DNA of 64,000 nucleotides from an uncultured Actinobaculum sp. Its GTDB lineage: Bacteria; Actinomycetota; Actinomycetes; Actinomycetales; Actinomycetaceae. A program made the position numbers and the translations under genes. Positions 48,031 through 57,293 of the stretch are shown piece after piece. The notes below the pieces were generated by a model. That model was not told the DNA's origin, did not search any database, and saw only the letters and a list, made by a program, of their open reading frames with translations. The DNA lies in assembly GCA_938020505.1 (NCBI GenBank), contig CALIHR010000051.1:1-64000 (forward strand), read 5' to 3'. The number at the start of each line of letters is the position of its first letter. Positions within the stretch are counted from its first letter, which is position 1.

Positions 48031-48113
48031 AGCGCGGATAAGCTTACCAACAAACAATCCGGGCAGTGGCCCGGAGTTCGGTGAAGCCAATCACGCTTAT
48101 GCGGTTGGCCGCG

Positions 48114-48194
48114 TGGCGGGTGAGGGATTCGAACCCCCGAAGCTCGCGCGTCTGATTTACAGTCAGATCCCTTTGGCCGCTCAGGAAACCCGCC
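48114..48194 (-). tRNA. tRNA-Tyr (anticodon GTA)
   Basis: An 81-base class II tRNA. Acceptor GGCGGGT pairs with ACCCGCC, the anticodon stem-loop TCTGACTGTAAATCAGA shows GTA, the variable arm is extended (CGCGCGAGCTTC), and the T-arm is GGGGGTTCGAATCCC. It is the first gene of the tRNA-Tyr/Thr/Met/rpmG cluster. Confidence 0.95.
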
Positions 48195-48230
48195 TTACAA
48201 TGCTCGGTTTCCCGGACATCGCCAGATGAG

Positions 48231-48259
48231 ATTACCAGGGCGATCCCAGTACATGTCAA
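48231..48259 (-). promoter_or_regulatory. Candidate promoter of the tRNA-rpmG cluster
   Basis: A perfect TTGACA on the minus strand (48254-48259) is followed after 17 bases by GGTAAT (48231-48236), about 30 bases before tRNA-Tyr. TAATCT with a 19-base spacer is an alternative -10. Confidence 0.6.
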
Positions 48260-48374
48260 ATTTTCCGTAGAATGGGAGACGCGAGTCACGAGGCGCGGAC
48301 GCCCATTCTCAGAGACGGGAACCGCCGCGCCAAATCAACGAAACATCCCGCCGCCGCGGGCGAAAGGAGCATCC

Positions 48375-48869
48375 ATGGCAGATTCGTCCTTCGACGTCGT
48401 CTCCGAGTACGACCGCCAGGAAGTCGACAACGCGGTCAACCAAACCGCCAAGGAGATCTCGCAACGCTACGACTTCAAGGGAGTGGGCGCATCGATCGCG
48501 CTCTCCGGCGAGACGATCACGATGGCCGCCAACGCCCCCGAGCGGGTTTTGGCCGTCTACGACGTCCTCCAAACCAAGTTTGTGCGCCGCGGGGTCTCGC
48601 TCAAGTCGCTCGACGTCGGCGACGGCGAACCGAAGCAATCGGGCAAGGAGTACAGGCTCGTCGGGACTCTCAAGCGGGGCCTGAGCCAAGAGAACGCGAA
48701 GAAGCTCTCGAAGCTCGTGCGCGACGAGGGGCCCAAGGGGGTCAAAGTGCAGATCCAGGGCGAGGAGCTGCGCGTCTCATCGAAGTCTCGCGACGCCCTT
48801 CAAAAGACGATCGCGCTGCTCAAGGGCGCAGACGTGGACTGCGCCCTCCAATTCCAAAACTATCGCTGA
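48375..48869 (+). CDS. YajQ family nucleotide-binding protein
   Basis: A 164-residue protein of the YajQ/UPF0234 family, two ferredoxin-like domains reported to bind nucleotides including cyclic di-GMP in some bacteria. It begins MADSSFDVVSEYDRQEVDNA and contains NQTAKEISQRYDFKGVGASI, the KQSGKEYRLVGTLKRGLSQE segment and a CALQFQNYR end, all characteristic. It follows a GAAAGGAGC ribosome site and stands alone, divergent from the tRNA cluster. Confidence 0.93.
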   Translation: MADSSFDVVSEYDRQEVDNAVNQTAKEISQRYDFKGVGASIALSGETITMAANAPERVLAVYDVLQTKFVRRGVSLKSLDVGDGEPKQSGKEYRLVGTLKRGLSQENAKKLSKLVRDEGPKGVKVQIQGEELRVSSKSRDALQKTIALLKGADVDCALQFQNYR

Positions 48870-48928
48870 CGGGCTCCGGGGCTGTCGCCGAGGAGCTCCG
48901 GGCCCGGCGAGGGCGAGCAGCCGGCCTG

Positions 48929-49028
48929 GCGCCGACAAGACCCAGAACCGGAACGGACGCAGCACGCGCTCAAGCGCCTCGGACACAAGTCGGCGCCGAC
49001 AAGACCCAGAACCGGAACGGACGCAGCG
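48929..49028. repeat. 36-base perfect direct repeat
   Basis: GGCGCCGACAAGACCCAGAA plus CCGGAACGGACGCAGC occurs at 48929-48964 and again at 48993-49028, with a 64-base period. It lies between yajQ and the reductase, both of which point toward it, so it is between convergent gene ends. Confidence 0.85.
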
Positions 49029-49117
49029 GAAAGAGGCGGAGACATTTGCGAGGGCGGTGCGACGGGACCCGCGCGACCCAACCGGAATCGCGCGTCACAG
49101 CGGGCCCCGTGCGGTCG

Positions 49118-50500
49118 TCAGTACAGCTTTCCGCCGTGCTCCTCGCCTCGCGATACGGCTGTCATGGTCTCGCGTTCGACGACCTTGATCCGCTTGCGCC
49201 CCTCGGCCTGGCCTAGCTCCTTCTCGAAGGCTTCGAGAAGCTCCCAGCCGTGCCAGGTCGTGTACCGCACGCCGCGCTCATTCAGCAAGGCGACCACGCC
49301 TTCCCCGCCGTCAGGGGCTCCCGTCGCGGAAAGCCTGCCGGCGTTCGCGTCCTCGACGAGGTTGGCGATCGTCTCCTGGGCGTCCGACTTGGTCGATCCG
49401 ATGAGGCCGACGGGGCCGCGCTTGACCCAGCCCGTCGCGTAGAGCCCGTCGACGGGCTTCCCGCCTTCGACCACGCGTCCACCGACGTTGGGGATCACGC
49501 GCTTTTTATCGTCGAACGGCGCCCCTTCGATCGGGCTGGAGGCGTAGCCGACCGCGCGATAGACGGCCTGCACCGGGTAATCGATGTACTCGCCGGTCCC
49601 CTCGACCGATCCGTCGCCGCGCAGCCGGGTGCGCTCCATGCGGATCGCCTCGACCTTGCCGTCGCCAAGAATCGCGACGGGCTGCTGGAGCATGTGGATG
49701 TGTATGCGGCGCGAGGCGGTGAGGTCCTCGGGCTCCTGGAAGACCCAATTGGTGAGCTGGTCGACGACCTGCTTCGTCATCTTCTTGCTCTCGACGGCCT
49801 CCTGCGAAGCGTCGTCGTACTCGAAGTCCTCGGGGTAGACGACGATGTCGACGTCGGGGACGTGGCCGAGCTCGCGCAGCTCCATCGGGGTGAACTTGAC
49901 CTGCGCGGGGCCGCGGCGGCCGAAGACGTGCACGTCGCGCACCGGGTTGTCCTTGAGCGCGGCGACGACGTTGCCCGGGATCTCGGTGGGCATGAGGTCC
50001 TCGACGTGCTTGGCGAGAATCCGCGAGACGTCAAGGGCGACGTTTCCGACGCCGAGGACGGCGACGTCGGCGGCCTCAAGCGGCCAGTCGCGGGGGAAAT
50101 CGGGATGGCCGTCATACCAGGCGACGAAGTCGGCGGCGCCGTAGCAGCCGGGAAGATCGACGCCGGGAATGTCGAGCGGGGCGTCGGCAAGCGCCCCCGT
50201 GGCAATGACAATCGCGTCGTAATGCTCGTGCATCTCGGCCAAAGTCACATCCGAGCCGACGTCGACGTTGCCGAGCAGCCGGATGTCCCCGCGCTGAAGA
50301 ATGTTGTACAGGGCGTCGATGATCGCCTTGATGCGGGGATGGTCGGGGGCGACTCCGTATCGAACCAGCCCGTAGGGCGCAGGCAGCCGTTCGAACAGGT
50401 CGATGGAAACGTCAAGATCGGACTTTGACAGGATGTCCGAGGCGTATATGCCTGCGGGGCCGGCGCCGATCACAGCGACGTTGTAGTGACGTTTGTCCAC
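49118..50500 (-). CDS. fprA: Ferredoxin-NADP(+) reductase, adrenodoxin-reductase (FprA) type
   Basis: Flavoenzyme that moves electrons between NADPH and ferredoxin. The 460-residue protein has the FAD motif GAGPAG at residues 12-17 (MDKRHYNVAVIGAGPAGIYA). PYGLVRYGVAPDHPRIK follows, then a second Rossmann motif GVGNVALDVSR that binds NADP, and finally VGLIGSTKSDAQETI. Length and motifs match FprA of mycobacteria. It is followed by nothing on its strand until yajQ; upstream lies hpf. Confidence 0.94.
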   Translation of the reverse strand: MDKRHYNVAVIGAGPAGIYASDILSKSDLDVSIDLFERLPAPYGLVRYGVAPDHPRIKAIIDALYNILQRGDIRLLGNVDVGSDVTLAEMHEHYDAIVIATGALADAPLDIPGVDLPGCYGAADFVAWYDGHPDFPRDWPLEAADVAVLGVGNVALDVSRILAKHVEDLMPTEIPGNVVAALKDNPVRDVHVFGRRGPAQVKFTPMELRELGHVPDVDIVVYPEDFEYDDASQEAVESKKMTKQVVDQLTNWVFQEPEDLTASRRIHIHMLQQPVAILGDGKVEAIRMERTRLRGDGSVEGTGEYIDYPVQAVYRAVGYASSPIEGAPFDDKKRVIPNVGGRVVEGGKPVDGLYATGWVKRGPVGLIGSTKSDAQETIANLVEDANAGRLSATGAPDGGEGVVALLNERGVRYTTWHGWELLEAFEKELGQAEGRKRIKVVERETMTAVSRGEEHGGKLY

Positions 50501-50630
50501 GTATGTCCTTCCTCGAGAGAACCGAGGGAAAGCTTATCCCGGCGGGAGCCTCGACGTTGCACTGCGTGGCGCGGCCCACGAAACCGCGGCGGAGGCGGCG
50601 CCGTGCTTTTCGGCGTCGCCCCCGCGTCGG

Positions 50631-51269
50631 TCAGACGGTTCGCGTGTCCAAGCGAATCACGCCGTACGTCCACCCGTGGCGGTGGTAGACGGCGCACGGC
50701 TGCTTCGTCTCCTCGTCAATGAAGAGATAGAAGGGATGGCCCACGAGCTCCATCTCGTACAGGGCCTGGTCGACCGACATGGGCTGCGCCTCATACAGCT
50801 TTTGGCGGACGACGACGGGCGAATCGCCCAGCTGGTTCTCGACCTCCTCGCCGGGGACGGTCGGGACCTTGGCCGCCTCCGGGGCCGCCTGCTCCTTGGC
50901 CTTGGGAATGTTGACGTCCTTCGGCGTCAGCGTCAGCGGCGCACTCACGTGGGCGTCAGAACGTCGGTGTTCCTTGCGGCGATCACGCGCGCGCCTCAGC
51001 CGCTCGAGAAGCTTTCCCGACGCCAAGTCGAGGGCCCCGTACCGATCGGATGCGGCGGCCTCGGCCCGTATGACGGGCCCCTTGTCGACGACGGTTATCT
51101 CTATTCGCTCGGAGATTTCCGCCTGAGAGGGATTGGGCTCGTGGGTTATCTCGACGTCGACCCGTTGCGCCCTCGGCGCGAACTGTTCGATCTTCGAGAG
51201 CTTCTCGTTGACGTGGGTGCGGAAACGGTCGGAAACTTCGGCGTTTCGACCTTTGACGATAATCTCCAC
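50631..51269 (-). CDS. hpf: Long-form ribosome hibernation promoting factor
   Basis: Stabilises inactive ribosomes as 100S dimers in stress. The 212-residue protein has the N-terminal S30AE domain MEIIVKGRNAEVSDRFRTHV, a variable linker of about 60 residues, and the C-terminal dimerisation domain (MELVGHPFYLFIDEETKQPC, VYHRHGWTYGVIRL). The long form is normal in actinobacteria. It lies upstream of fprA and downstream of comF, as in mycobacteria. Confidence 0.94.
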   Translation of the reverse strand: MEIIVKGRNAEVSDRFRTHVNEKLSKIEQFAPRAQRVDVEITHEPNPSQAEISERIEITVVDKGPVIRAEAAASDRYGALDLASGKLLERLRRARDRRKEHRRSDAHVSAPLTLTPKDVNIPKAKEQAAPEAAKVPTVPGEEVENQLGDSPVVVRQKLYEAQPMSVDQALYEMELVGHPFYLFIDEETKQPCAVYHRHGWTYGVIRLDTRTV

Positions 51270-51422
51270 AATGCTCTCCTTGGGGGTGTGATTTTAATGG
51301 AACTGGCGCTGCATCTCACGCAATCTCAGAGAAGATCACCCCCTTTTCCGAAGACAGCCGCCCCGTCGGGACGTTTGCGTCGATGCACTCATTGTAATCG
51401 AACGCATGCCTCTGGGCGAGGT

Positions 51423-52208
51423 TTAAATCACATTCGCCCTTCGGCTTCTCGGGTCGGCCGCCGCGGCGAGCACGACGGCGCCGACCACCCTCGCACCGGC
51501 CTTTTCCAGCGCACGCGCGCATCCGGCCAGTGTTGCGCCCGAGGTCAGGACGTCGTCGGCCACCACGCAATTTAGCTCAGTGCGAAACTCGCGGCGCGCC
51601 CGAATGAATGACGTTTTCCGGCGTCGCCCCCGAAGCCCCGAGCCCCGCGCACGCCCCGTTCTCAGCGTGTCGACGACGTCGGCCCTCGCGCCTGCCTCGG
51701 TCAGACCCTTCGCCACGGCCCGAGCGACGTGCCCGGCGACGAACCTCCCGTCGTGGCGCCTGCGAAAACGCGAGGGGGCCGGAACCACGAGAATCCGCCC
51801 GCCGGCCCGCAGCGCGCCCGCCGGTTCTCGCGGCACACCAGTCAGCTTCTGCGGCGCACCGGCCAGCGCCCGCAGCGCGCCCGCCAGCTCCTGGGCGCGG
51901 GCCTCGACGACGCGGGAGACGGCGTCGGTGAGCTCGCGGTCGACGACGTTCTTCCATGCAATGATCGCGCGCCGCCGCCTCCCTTGGTACTCGCCGAGGG
52001 AGAAGACGGGAAAGGCCGGTTCAAAGTCGCCGGGCATGGCCAGCCCCTCGCGGCTCAACCTCGGGTGGAGCAGGTATGGGGCGCGCCAGGACGCGTCCGC
52101 CCACGCCCCCGCCAGATCCAATGCGCAGGCGGCGCACAGCGACGTGTCCCACGCCCCGCAGCCGGCGCAGGACCGAGGGAAGACAAGGTCCATGAGTTCG
52201 TCGAGCAC
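51423..52208 (-). CDS. ComF family protein (phosphoribosyltransferase fold)
   Basis: A 261-residue protein of the ComF/GntX family, linked to DNA uptake in other bacteria. The N-terminal zinc site is CAGCGAWDTSLCAACALDL, and the C-terminal PRPP-binding loop is NCVVADDVLTSGATLAG. The chosen GTG start (VLDELMDLVFPRSC) matches typical actinobacterial ComF beginnings; an ATG five codons later is also possible. The middle has a proline/alanine/arginine-rich insertion. Its function in this organism is uncertain. It lies 104 bases downstream of lpqB, as in mycobacteria. Confidence 0.85.
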   Translation of the reverse strand: MLDELMDLVFPRSCAGCGAWDTSLCAACALDLAGAWADASWRAPYLLHPRLSREGLAMPGDFEPAFPVFSLGEYQGRRRRAIIAWKNVVDRELTDAVSRVVEARAQELAGALRALAGAPQKLTGVPREPAGALRAGGRILVVPAPSRFRRRHDGRFVAGHVARAVAKGLTEAGARADVVDTLRTGRARGSGLRGRRRKTSFIRARREFRTELNCVVADDVLTSGATLAGCARALEKAGARVVGAVVLAAAADPRSRRANVI

Positions 52209-52312
52209 AACTCGATCTTCGCCCCTGCAGGGCGAGCTCGGGCGGCGTGTCCACATGTCCACAGGCGGCGGGCCGCGGGGTCTCTTCGGGCGCCCGGCCG
52301 CGGAAAGCCCGC

Positions 52313-54004
52313 TCAGCCGGGAAGCGCCACGGCCGTGACGGAGCTGGCTATCGCCCGCCAGGATCCGCCCTCTCGCGAATAGGCGACGTTTTTGTCGGTC
52401 AAGACGATGATCGACGCCTCGTCGCGGCCGGCGGTGATGGCGACGGCGCCGGTGTAGGGCGCCATGAGCCGTTCGGAGGGGCCCCCGATCTTCACCGAGT
52501 ACAGGGCTCGGTCGGACCCGGCCGAGGCCCGCCCGAGCACGGCTATCTTTGTGGGGCCGATCCAGGCGACGTCGGTGACGTCGACCATGCTCTGGCCTAT
52601 GGTCATGGGGTCGCCGAGCTGAATGGGCTCGTCCTCGGCATCGGCGTTGCGGTGGATCGCCGCGACTTGGATCGTGGGAGTTCCCGCCAGCTCGCTGACC
52701 ACGACGATCCGCGAGCCGTCTCGCGAGACGGCGACGTCGCGAACCTTCGCCCCCCTGAGCCAGGGGACGCCGACGGCCTTCTCCCGACCGACCGACGGGT
52801 TGGCCACGATGAGGGACCCTCCGTTCTCGCGCTCGCCCGACCAGATCCAACCGGAAGAGTCATACGAGGGAGACAGAAGATTGCGCCCCTCCTTGACGTT
52901 CCACCACGTCTCCTTCTCGGCGTCGAAGGCTACCAGCTGCGTCGCGTTGTTCGCCGTCGCCGCGAAAGCCGACTGCCCCGCCTGATAGCTGGCCGCGATC
53001 GAGTCGAGGTGGCGATTGCCCCCTCCCCGTCCCTTGTTCTGGATCTCCCCCGCTTTGAGCACCGTCGCCGGCGCCCCGTTCGAGACGACGGAGACCGGGT
53101 AAGATCCGAAAGGGTAGGAGGGAAGGGATTTGACGGCGTCGACGCCGGGAGGCGATCCCTCCACGGTGAGCTTGACCGATCTCACGTCGTTAGAGGTCCC
53201 TAGGGTGTGCCTGATCTGGGCGATCATCAAAGCCTGCTGGGAGGAGGACGCGGACAGCGCCTGGCTCGACAAATCGACGGACGCCTCGCCGTTGGCGACG
53301 TCGACTGTCTTCGTCAGCTGCGTCCCCGCGGGTATGGCCGTGTGGACGCCGTCGGCCAGCCACTGCGACGGCCCGGAAATGAGGCCGTTGAGGGCGTTGG
53401 TGGCGAAGGACTTCTTCGGGTAGTAGCGCAGATCCGCCACCAGGGAGCTCGAGTCCGAGGAAAGGAAGTAGAGCGGAATCTCGGCGAACTTCTGCGAGAA
53501 GATGTTCTCTGACAGGAAGATGCCGTCGTCGAGCGAGACTATTCGCCACTGGCCGCTCGCGTTCTTGGCCAGGGAGAATTCCGACGTCGACACGGCGTCG
53601 TTGGCCGCCTCGGTGAAGATCCCCTGCGAAGAGACCGATCCGTGGGCGCCGACCGTCGCGCGGACGGCCCCGCTGTCGAGCGTGTTGAGTGCGATGTTCT
53701 GAGAATTGGGGTAGACCCTGACCTGCGCGAGCGGTTTCCAATTCGACGCGGCGTCCGCGTGGAGGTACTCTCGCGCCACGGAAAAGTCGTCGTCCAACCC
53801 CGCCTGGCTGGCCAAAAGGAAGCCGTTGACAATCTGTTCGGGCGTGGCCCCCTCCGCCGGAGGCTGCGCCGAAAGGCCGATGGGAGGCTCGCTGTTGGTC
53901 GACGGCGAGACCTTGTCGACTGGGCCCGATCGGGGAATCTCGGCGCATCCGGCAAGCGCCAGCAACATCGCGGCCACCAGTGCCGCCAGGCGCATTCTAT
54001 TCAT
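52313..54004 (-). CDS. lpqB: Lipoprotein LpqB, MtrAB accessory sensor protein
   Basis: LpqB is an extracytoplasmic lipoprotein that modulates the MtrB kinase. The start is the ATG of MNRMRLAALVAAM, overlapping the mtrB stop by eight bases. The lipobox LAGC (Cys20) follows. GerMN-like segments are present, and the C-terminal half forms a beta-propeller-like region with repeated SLIVANPSVGREKAVG and DGSRIVVVSELAG blades. The product is 563 residues. Operon order mtrA-mtrB-lpqB is conserved. Confidence 0.9.
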   Translation of the reverse strand: MNRMRLAALVAAMLLALAGCAEIPRSGPVDKVSPSTNSEPPIGLSAQPPAEGATPEQIVNGFLLASQAGLDDDFSVAREYLHADAASNWKPLAQVRVYPNSQNIALNTLDSGAVRATVGAHGSVSSQGIFTEAANDAVSTSEFSLAKNASGQWRIVSLDDGIFLSENIFSQKFAEIPLYFLSSDSSSLVADLRYYPKKSFATNALNGLISGPSQWLADGVHTAIPAGTQLTKTVDVANGEASVDLSSQALSASSSQQALMIAQIRHTLGTSNDVRSVKLTVEGSPPGVDAVKSLPSYPFGSYPVSVVSNGAPATVLKAGEIQNKGRGGGNRHLDSIAASYQAGQSAFAATANNATQLVAFDAEKETWWNVKEGRNLLSPSYDSSGWIWSGERENGGSLIVANPSVGREKAVGVPWLRGAKVRDVAVSRDGSRIVVVSELAGTPTIQVAAIHRNADAEDEPIQLGDPMTIGQSMVDVTDVAWIGPTKIAVLGRASAGSDRALYSVKIGGPSERLMAPYTGAVAITAGRDEASIIVLTDKNVAYSREGGSWRAIASSVTAVALPG

Positions 54005-55742
54005 GGTTCTCCCCTTCCGCCGCCTCCCCGACGCGGCCGTCGACGTTCTTCTTTTCTTCCGCCTTGTCTCCGGCGCCGGCGGCTTCCGGCGTCGGCCCCG
54101 CGACGACGACGGCGCCGCCCCAGACTTCCTCGGCCGCCGCAACCCGCAGCGTGAGGGGGTTCGTGTACTGCTCGCCGACCTCGCGCGGGACGCTGAGGAG
54201 GAAGGTCGAGCCCACGCCGATCTCGCCCGCGCACACGAGGCGGCCGCCGTGAAGCATGGCGTCCTCGCGCGCGATGGTCAGACCGAGGCCCGTGCCGCCG
54301 GACTTGCGCACCCTGGCGGTGTCGGCTCGCCAGAATCGATCGAAGACGTGGGCGGCCTGCTCCTCGGACAAGCCTATCCCCCTGTCGGAGACCTCGACGG
54401 CGACGGCGCTCTCGCCGCCGACCACCAAGACCCGCACGGGCTTGCCCTCGGCGTGCTCGAGGGCGTTGACGACGAGGTTGCGGACGATTCGCTCGATCCG
54501 CCGCGGCTCGACCTTGGCCTGCGTGTCTCCGCGCGACTCGACGATGACCTCCACCCCGTTGGATTCGGCGAGCGGCTTCTGGGCCTTGACGACGGCGTCG
54601 GCGATCTCCCGCAGATCCGCCTTGGCGCTCGCCAGCGTCATCGCTCCGGCGTCGTAGCGGGAAATCTCGAGAAGGTCGGAGAGCATGACGTCGAGGTTGA
54701 TGAGCTGGTCGTGCTGCAATTCGGCGCTGCGTCGCAAAACTGAAGGGAGGTCGGTGCGCCTGTCGTAGATGAGCTGGCCCGCCATTCGGATCGTGGTGAC
54801 CGGAGAGCGGAGCTCGTGCGAAACCGCCGAGACAAACTCCTGCTGCACCTTGGACATCCGCTCGAGCTGGGTGAACTGGTCCGAAAGCGAGGAGGCCATC
54901 TGATTGAAGGAGCGGGCGAGCTGCGCGAGCTCGTCGCGGCCCTTGACCTCCATGCGGGCGTCGAAGCCGCCCTGCGCCAGAATGCTCGCATTGCGCGAGG
55001 CCTCGTGGACCGGCCGCAGAACGAGGCGCACGATGAGGGCGGCGCTGACGGCCACGAAAAGGAGGAAGACGCTGGCGCCGACGGTCAGGATGCTCGTGAC
55101 GATGCCCGTCGTGTACTCCTCGGACTCCAAAGAGTAGGCGACGTAGAACTGGTAGTATCCCGCGCCCGGGAGGTTGAGCCGCGAGCCGACGATGATTCCC
55201 GGAACCTTGCTTCCCGCGGACGTCTGCACTTCGATCGACTGCCAGTGCACGGCGTCGTCTTCGGCCACCGCCTTCTTCATCTCGGCGGTGATGCGCGTGC
55301 GGATGCGCGAGGAGGACTCCGTGGCGGGCTCGGCGATCTCGAACGACGTCGCCTCGGGCTGCTTGGGCGAGCGCAGCAAGGCCGCTCCGACGATGGCGCC
55401 GTCGGGGTTGTTCTGGGAGGCGACGAGCTCGTTCGCGATCTGCTGGAGCTGGCCCGCCGCGGGGGCGTTGGCCGTTTCAATCTGGGCTTCGGCCCGCGAG
55501 CTGGCGGAAGAGTACTGGTCGAGATGGGTGGAGACGGCCCGATCGAAAAGCTGGCGATTGACCTGGTGGAGCACGATCGTCCCGACGAGGCCGACGAGGA
55601 GGATGCCGATGACGCAGATGCTCGCCACCACCCTGGCGGTCAGGGAGGATCGAAGCCACTCGCGCAGCGCGCGCACGCGAACGCGGAGGGCTCCCGCGAG
55701 CCCTCCCCTCGCGCTGGCGCGCAAAGCGCGGGACGTGCTCAC
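53997..55742 (-). CDS. mtrB: Sensor histidine kinase MtrB
   Basis: Membrane sensor of the MtrAB system controlling cell-wall and division genes in actinobacteria. In the 581-residue protein the first transmembrane helix is near residues 40-60. An external sensing domain of about 150 residues follows, then a second helix near 217-240, HAMP, and HisKA with FVSAVSHELRSPVTTIRMAG (His in SHE). The ATPase domain has RNLVVNALEHAEG and GTGLGLTIARE. A long acidic, Gly/Ala-rich tail ends the protein. It is ten bases from mtrA and overlaps lpqB. Confidence 0.94.
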   Translation of the reverse strand: MSTSRALRASARGGLAGALRVRVRALREWLRSSLTARVVASICVIGILLVGLVGTIVLHQVNRQLFDRAVSTHLDQYSSASSRAEAQIETANAPAAGQLQQIANELVASQNNPDGAIVGAALLRSPKQPEATSFEIAEPATESSSRIRTRITAEMKKAVAEDDAVHWQSIEVQTSAGSKVPGIIVGSRLNLPGAGYYQFYVAYSLESEEYTTGIVTSILTVGASVFLLFVAVSAALIVRLVLRPVHEASRNASILAQGGFDARMEVKGRDELAQLARSFNQMASSLSDQFTQLERMSKVQQEFVSAVSHELRSPVTTIRMAGQLIYDRRTDLPSVLRRSAELQHDQLINLDVMLSDLLEISRYDAGAMTLASAKADLREIADAVVKAQKPLAESNGVEVIVESRGDTQAKVEPRRIERIVRNLVVNALEHAEGKPVRVLVVGGESAVAVEVSDRGIGLSEEQAAHVFDRFWRADTARVRKSGGTGLGLTIAREDAMLHGGRLVCAGEIGVGSTFLLSVPREVGEQYTNPLTLRVAAAEEVWGGAVVVAGPTPEAAGAGDKAEEKKNVDGRVGEAAEGENHE

Positions 55743-55752
55743 CCTCGGATGC

Positions 55753-56436
55753 TCACTCTTGGACCGCCCCGGCCCGGTAGCCGACGCCGCGAACGGTCAG
55801 GACGACCTCGGGATGGTCGGGGTCGTGCTCGACCTTCGAGCGCAGGCGCTGTATGTGGACGTTGACGACCCGGGGGTCGTGGGACGACTGCCGGTATCCC
55901 CATACCTGTTCGAGGAGCTCCTCACGCGAGAACACCTGCCACGGCTTGCGCGCCAGGACGGACAAAAGCTCGAACTCCAGCGGCGTCAGGTGGAGGACCT
56001 TGCCTGCCCGCTGCACCTGATGGGCCTTGAGGTCGATCGTCAGATCGGATACGCGCAGAACCTCGTGCTCGGGCTCCTGGCGGCGAAGGCGGGCCTTGAC
56101 CCTGGCCAGGAGCACGGAGTTCTCAAACGGCTTGGTGACGTAGTCGTCCGCCCCGGCCTCCAGGCCCGCGATGACGTCGACGGAATCCGTTCGGGCGCTC
56201 ATCATGATGATGGGCACGTCCGACTCCTCCCTGATGAGACGGCAGACCGAGACGCCGTCCAGCCCCGGAAGCATGACGTCGAGCAAAACGAGGTCTGGCC
56301 GATCCGCCCGGAAAAGGGGAAGCGCGTTGTTGCCCGTCGCGCACACGCTCACCTCGAAGCCCTCCGATTCGAGCAGAAGCGCGAGCATCTCCGCAATGCT
56401 CGGATCGTCGTCAACAACAAGGATACGTGTGCTCAT
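55753..56436 (-). CDS. mtrA: Response regulator MtrA
   Basis: A 227-residue OmpR-type regulator. The receiver has the acidic DDD motif near residue 8, phospho-acceptor Asp in LVLLDVMLPG near residue 53 and Lys in VTKPF. The C-terminal winged helix contains LTPLEFELLSVLARKPWQVF and SHDPRVVNVHIQRLRSKVE. It is the first gene of mtrA-mtrB-lpqB. The spacing and near-canonical sequence leave little doubt. Confidence 0.95.
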   Translation of the reverse strand: MSTRILVVDDDPSIAEMLALLLESEGFEVSVCATGNNALPLFRADRPDLVLLDVMLPGLDGVSVCRLIREESDVPIIMMSARTDSVDVIAGLEAGADDYVTKPFENSVLLARVKARLRRQEPEHEVLRVSDLTIDLKAHQVQRAGKVLHLTPLEFELLSVLARKPWQVFSREELLEQVWGYRQSSHDPRVVNVHIQRLRSKVEHDPDHPEVVLTVRGVGYRAGAVQE

Positions 56437-56558
56437 ATGCCTATAGTCTCATGTTTATGGGTGATTTTCGCGGATGCCCACGCTAGTTGGAGACCGTGGG
56501 TCTCAAACGGCGGGTGTGGCCGGCGGGGGCGCGTCGATGCGGTCCGAAGCCGCCGCAG

Positions 56559-56792
56559 TCAGTCGATTCGACGCGCTTCGTGCTCCAAAAGAACCGGAAT
56601 CCCGTCGCGCACGGGATAGGCGAGCCTCGGATCCGCCCCCTCTGCGGCGACGAGCTCCACGCCCTCGGGCCCGTCGGAAAGCTCCAGCTCGGCTCCGCTC
56701 ACGGGACAGCGCAGCGCGTCGAGCACCCATTCGGGGAGCTCCGGCCGCGCCGCCGGGCCGGGCGACTCTTCACGTCCTTCTCGCGGGGTCAT
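56559..56792 (-). CDS. Trm112-family small protein
   Basis: A 77-residue protein with WVLDALRCPVSGAELELSDG and YPVRDGIPVLLEHEARRI, the usual Trm112-like pattern ending in a DGIPVLL motif. Trm112 proteins activate methyltransferases in eukaryotes and some archaea; the bacterial role is less clear. The first zinc site is reduced to a single Cys (CPVSG instead of CPxCxG), so metal binding is doubtful. It overlaps the DUF3499 gene by four bases. Confidence 0.75.
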   Translation of the reverse strand: MTPREGREESPGPAARPELPEWVLDALRCPVSGAELELSDGPEGVELVAAEGADPRLAYPVRDGIPVLLEHEARRID

Positions 56793-57235
56793 TCTTTGTC
56801 TCCCTCGTCGTCGGACTCCTGTTCCTCAGTCCACGGGTCGGACGCGTCGGCGCCCTCCTCCGGGCTCGGAACGAGGCTGAGCCGCGCCCTCGCCCGGGGA
56901 GGGGCGGCGATGTCCGCCGGTCGGCGAACCTCGCGGCGCGCGGGCTCGGGCGCCGGCGGCTCACGCAGGGAAGCCTCCCGAATTGCGTCGGCCAACGCCA
57001 TGAGGTCGTTGGTCGAAGGCGGCGCCGGGGCGAATTCTGTTTGAAGCCTGACCATCTGCCATCCGTGCGGAACGGTGACGGATTTGACGTGCGCGGCGCA
57101 CAGGTCGAACGCCCCCGGCTCGGCCGCCGGAGACAGCGGCCCGATAACCGCGGTGGCGTCTTCGTACCCGTACGTCATCGTCGCTACGGCGGGCTCATGG
57201 CAGGACTGACGGGAACACTGACGGACGTGGCTCAC
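56789..57235 (-). CDS. DUF3499 family protein
   Basis: A 148-residue protein, conserved in actinobacteria and of unknown function. A GTG start (VSHVRQCSRQSCHEPAVATM) is preferred, because the family begins near the RxCSRxxC motif. CSRQSC, then CAAH, may form a small zinc-binding unit. The C-terminal half is Pro/Glu-rich and probably disordered. A longer in-frame start, at 57292, is possible. Its neighbour is the divergent metallopeptidase-family gene, as in mycobacteria (Rv3258c/Rv3259). Confidence 0.8.
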   Translation of the reverse strand: MSHVRQCSRQSCHEPAVATMTYGYEDATAVIGPLSPAAEPGAFDLCAAHVKSVTVPHGWQMVRLQTEFAPAPPSTNDLMALADAIREASLREPPAPEPARREVRRPADIAAPPRARARLSLVPSPEEGADASDPWTEEQESDDEGDKE

Positions 57236-57293
57236 AGCCACCAACGGTACCATCACCGGCGCGAACGGCGCGCGGGACGCTAGGCTTGAACAC

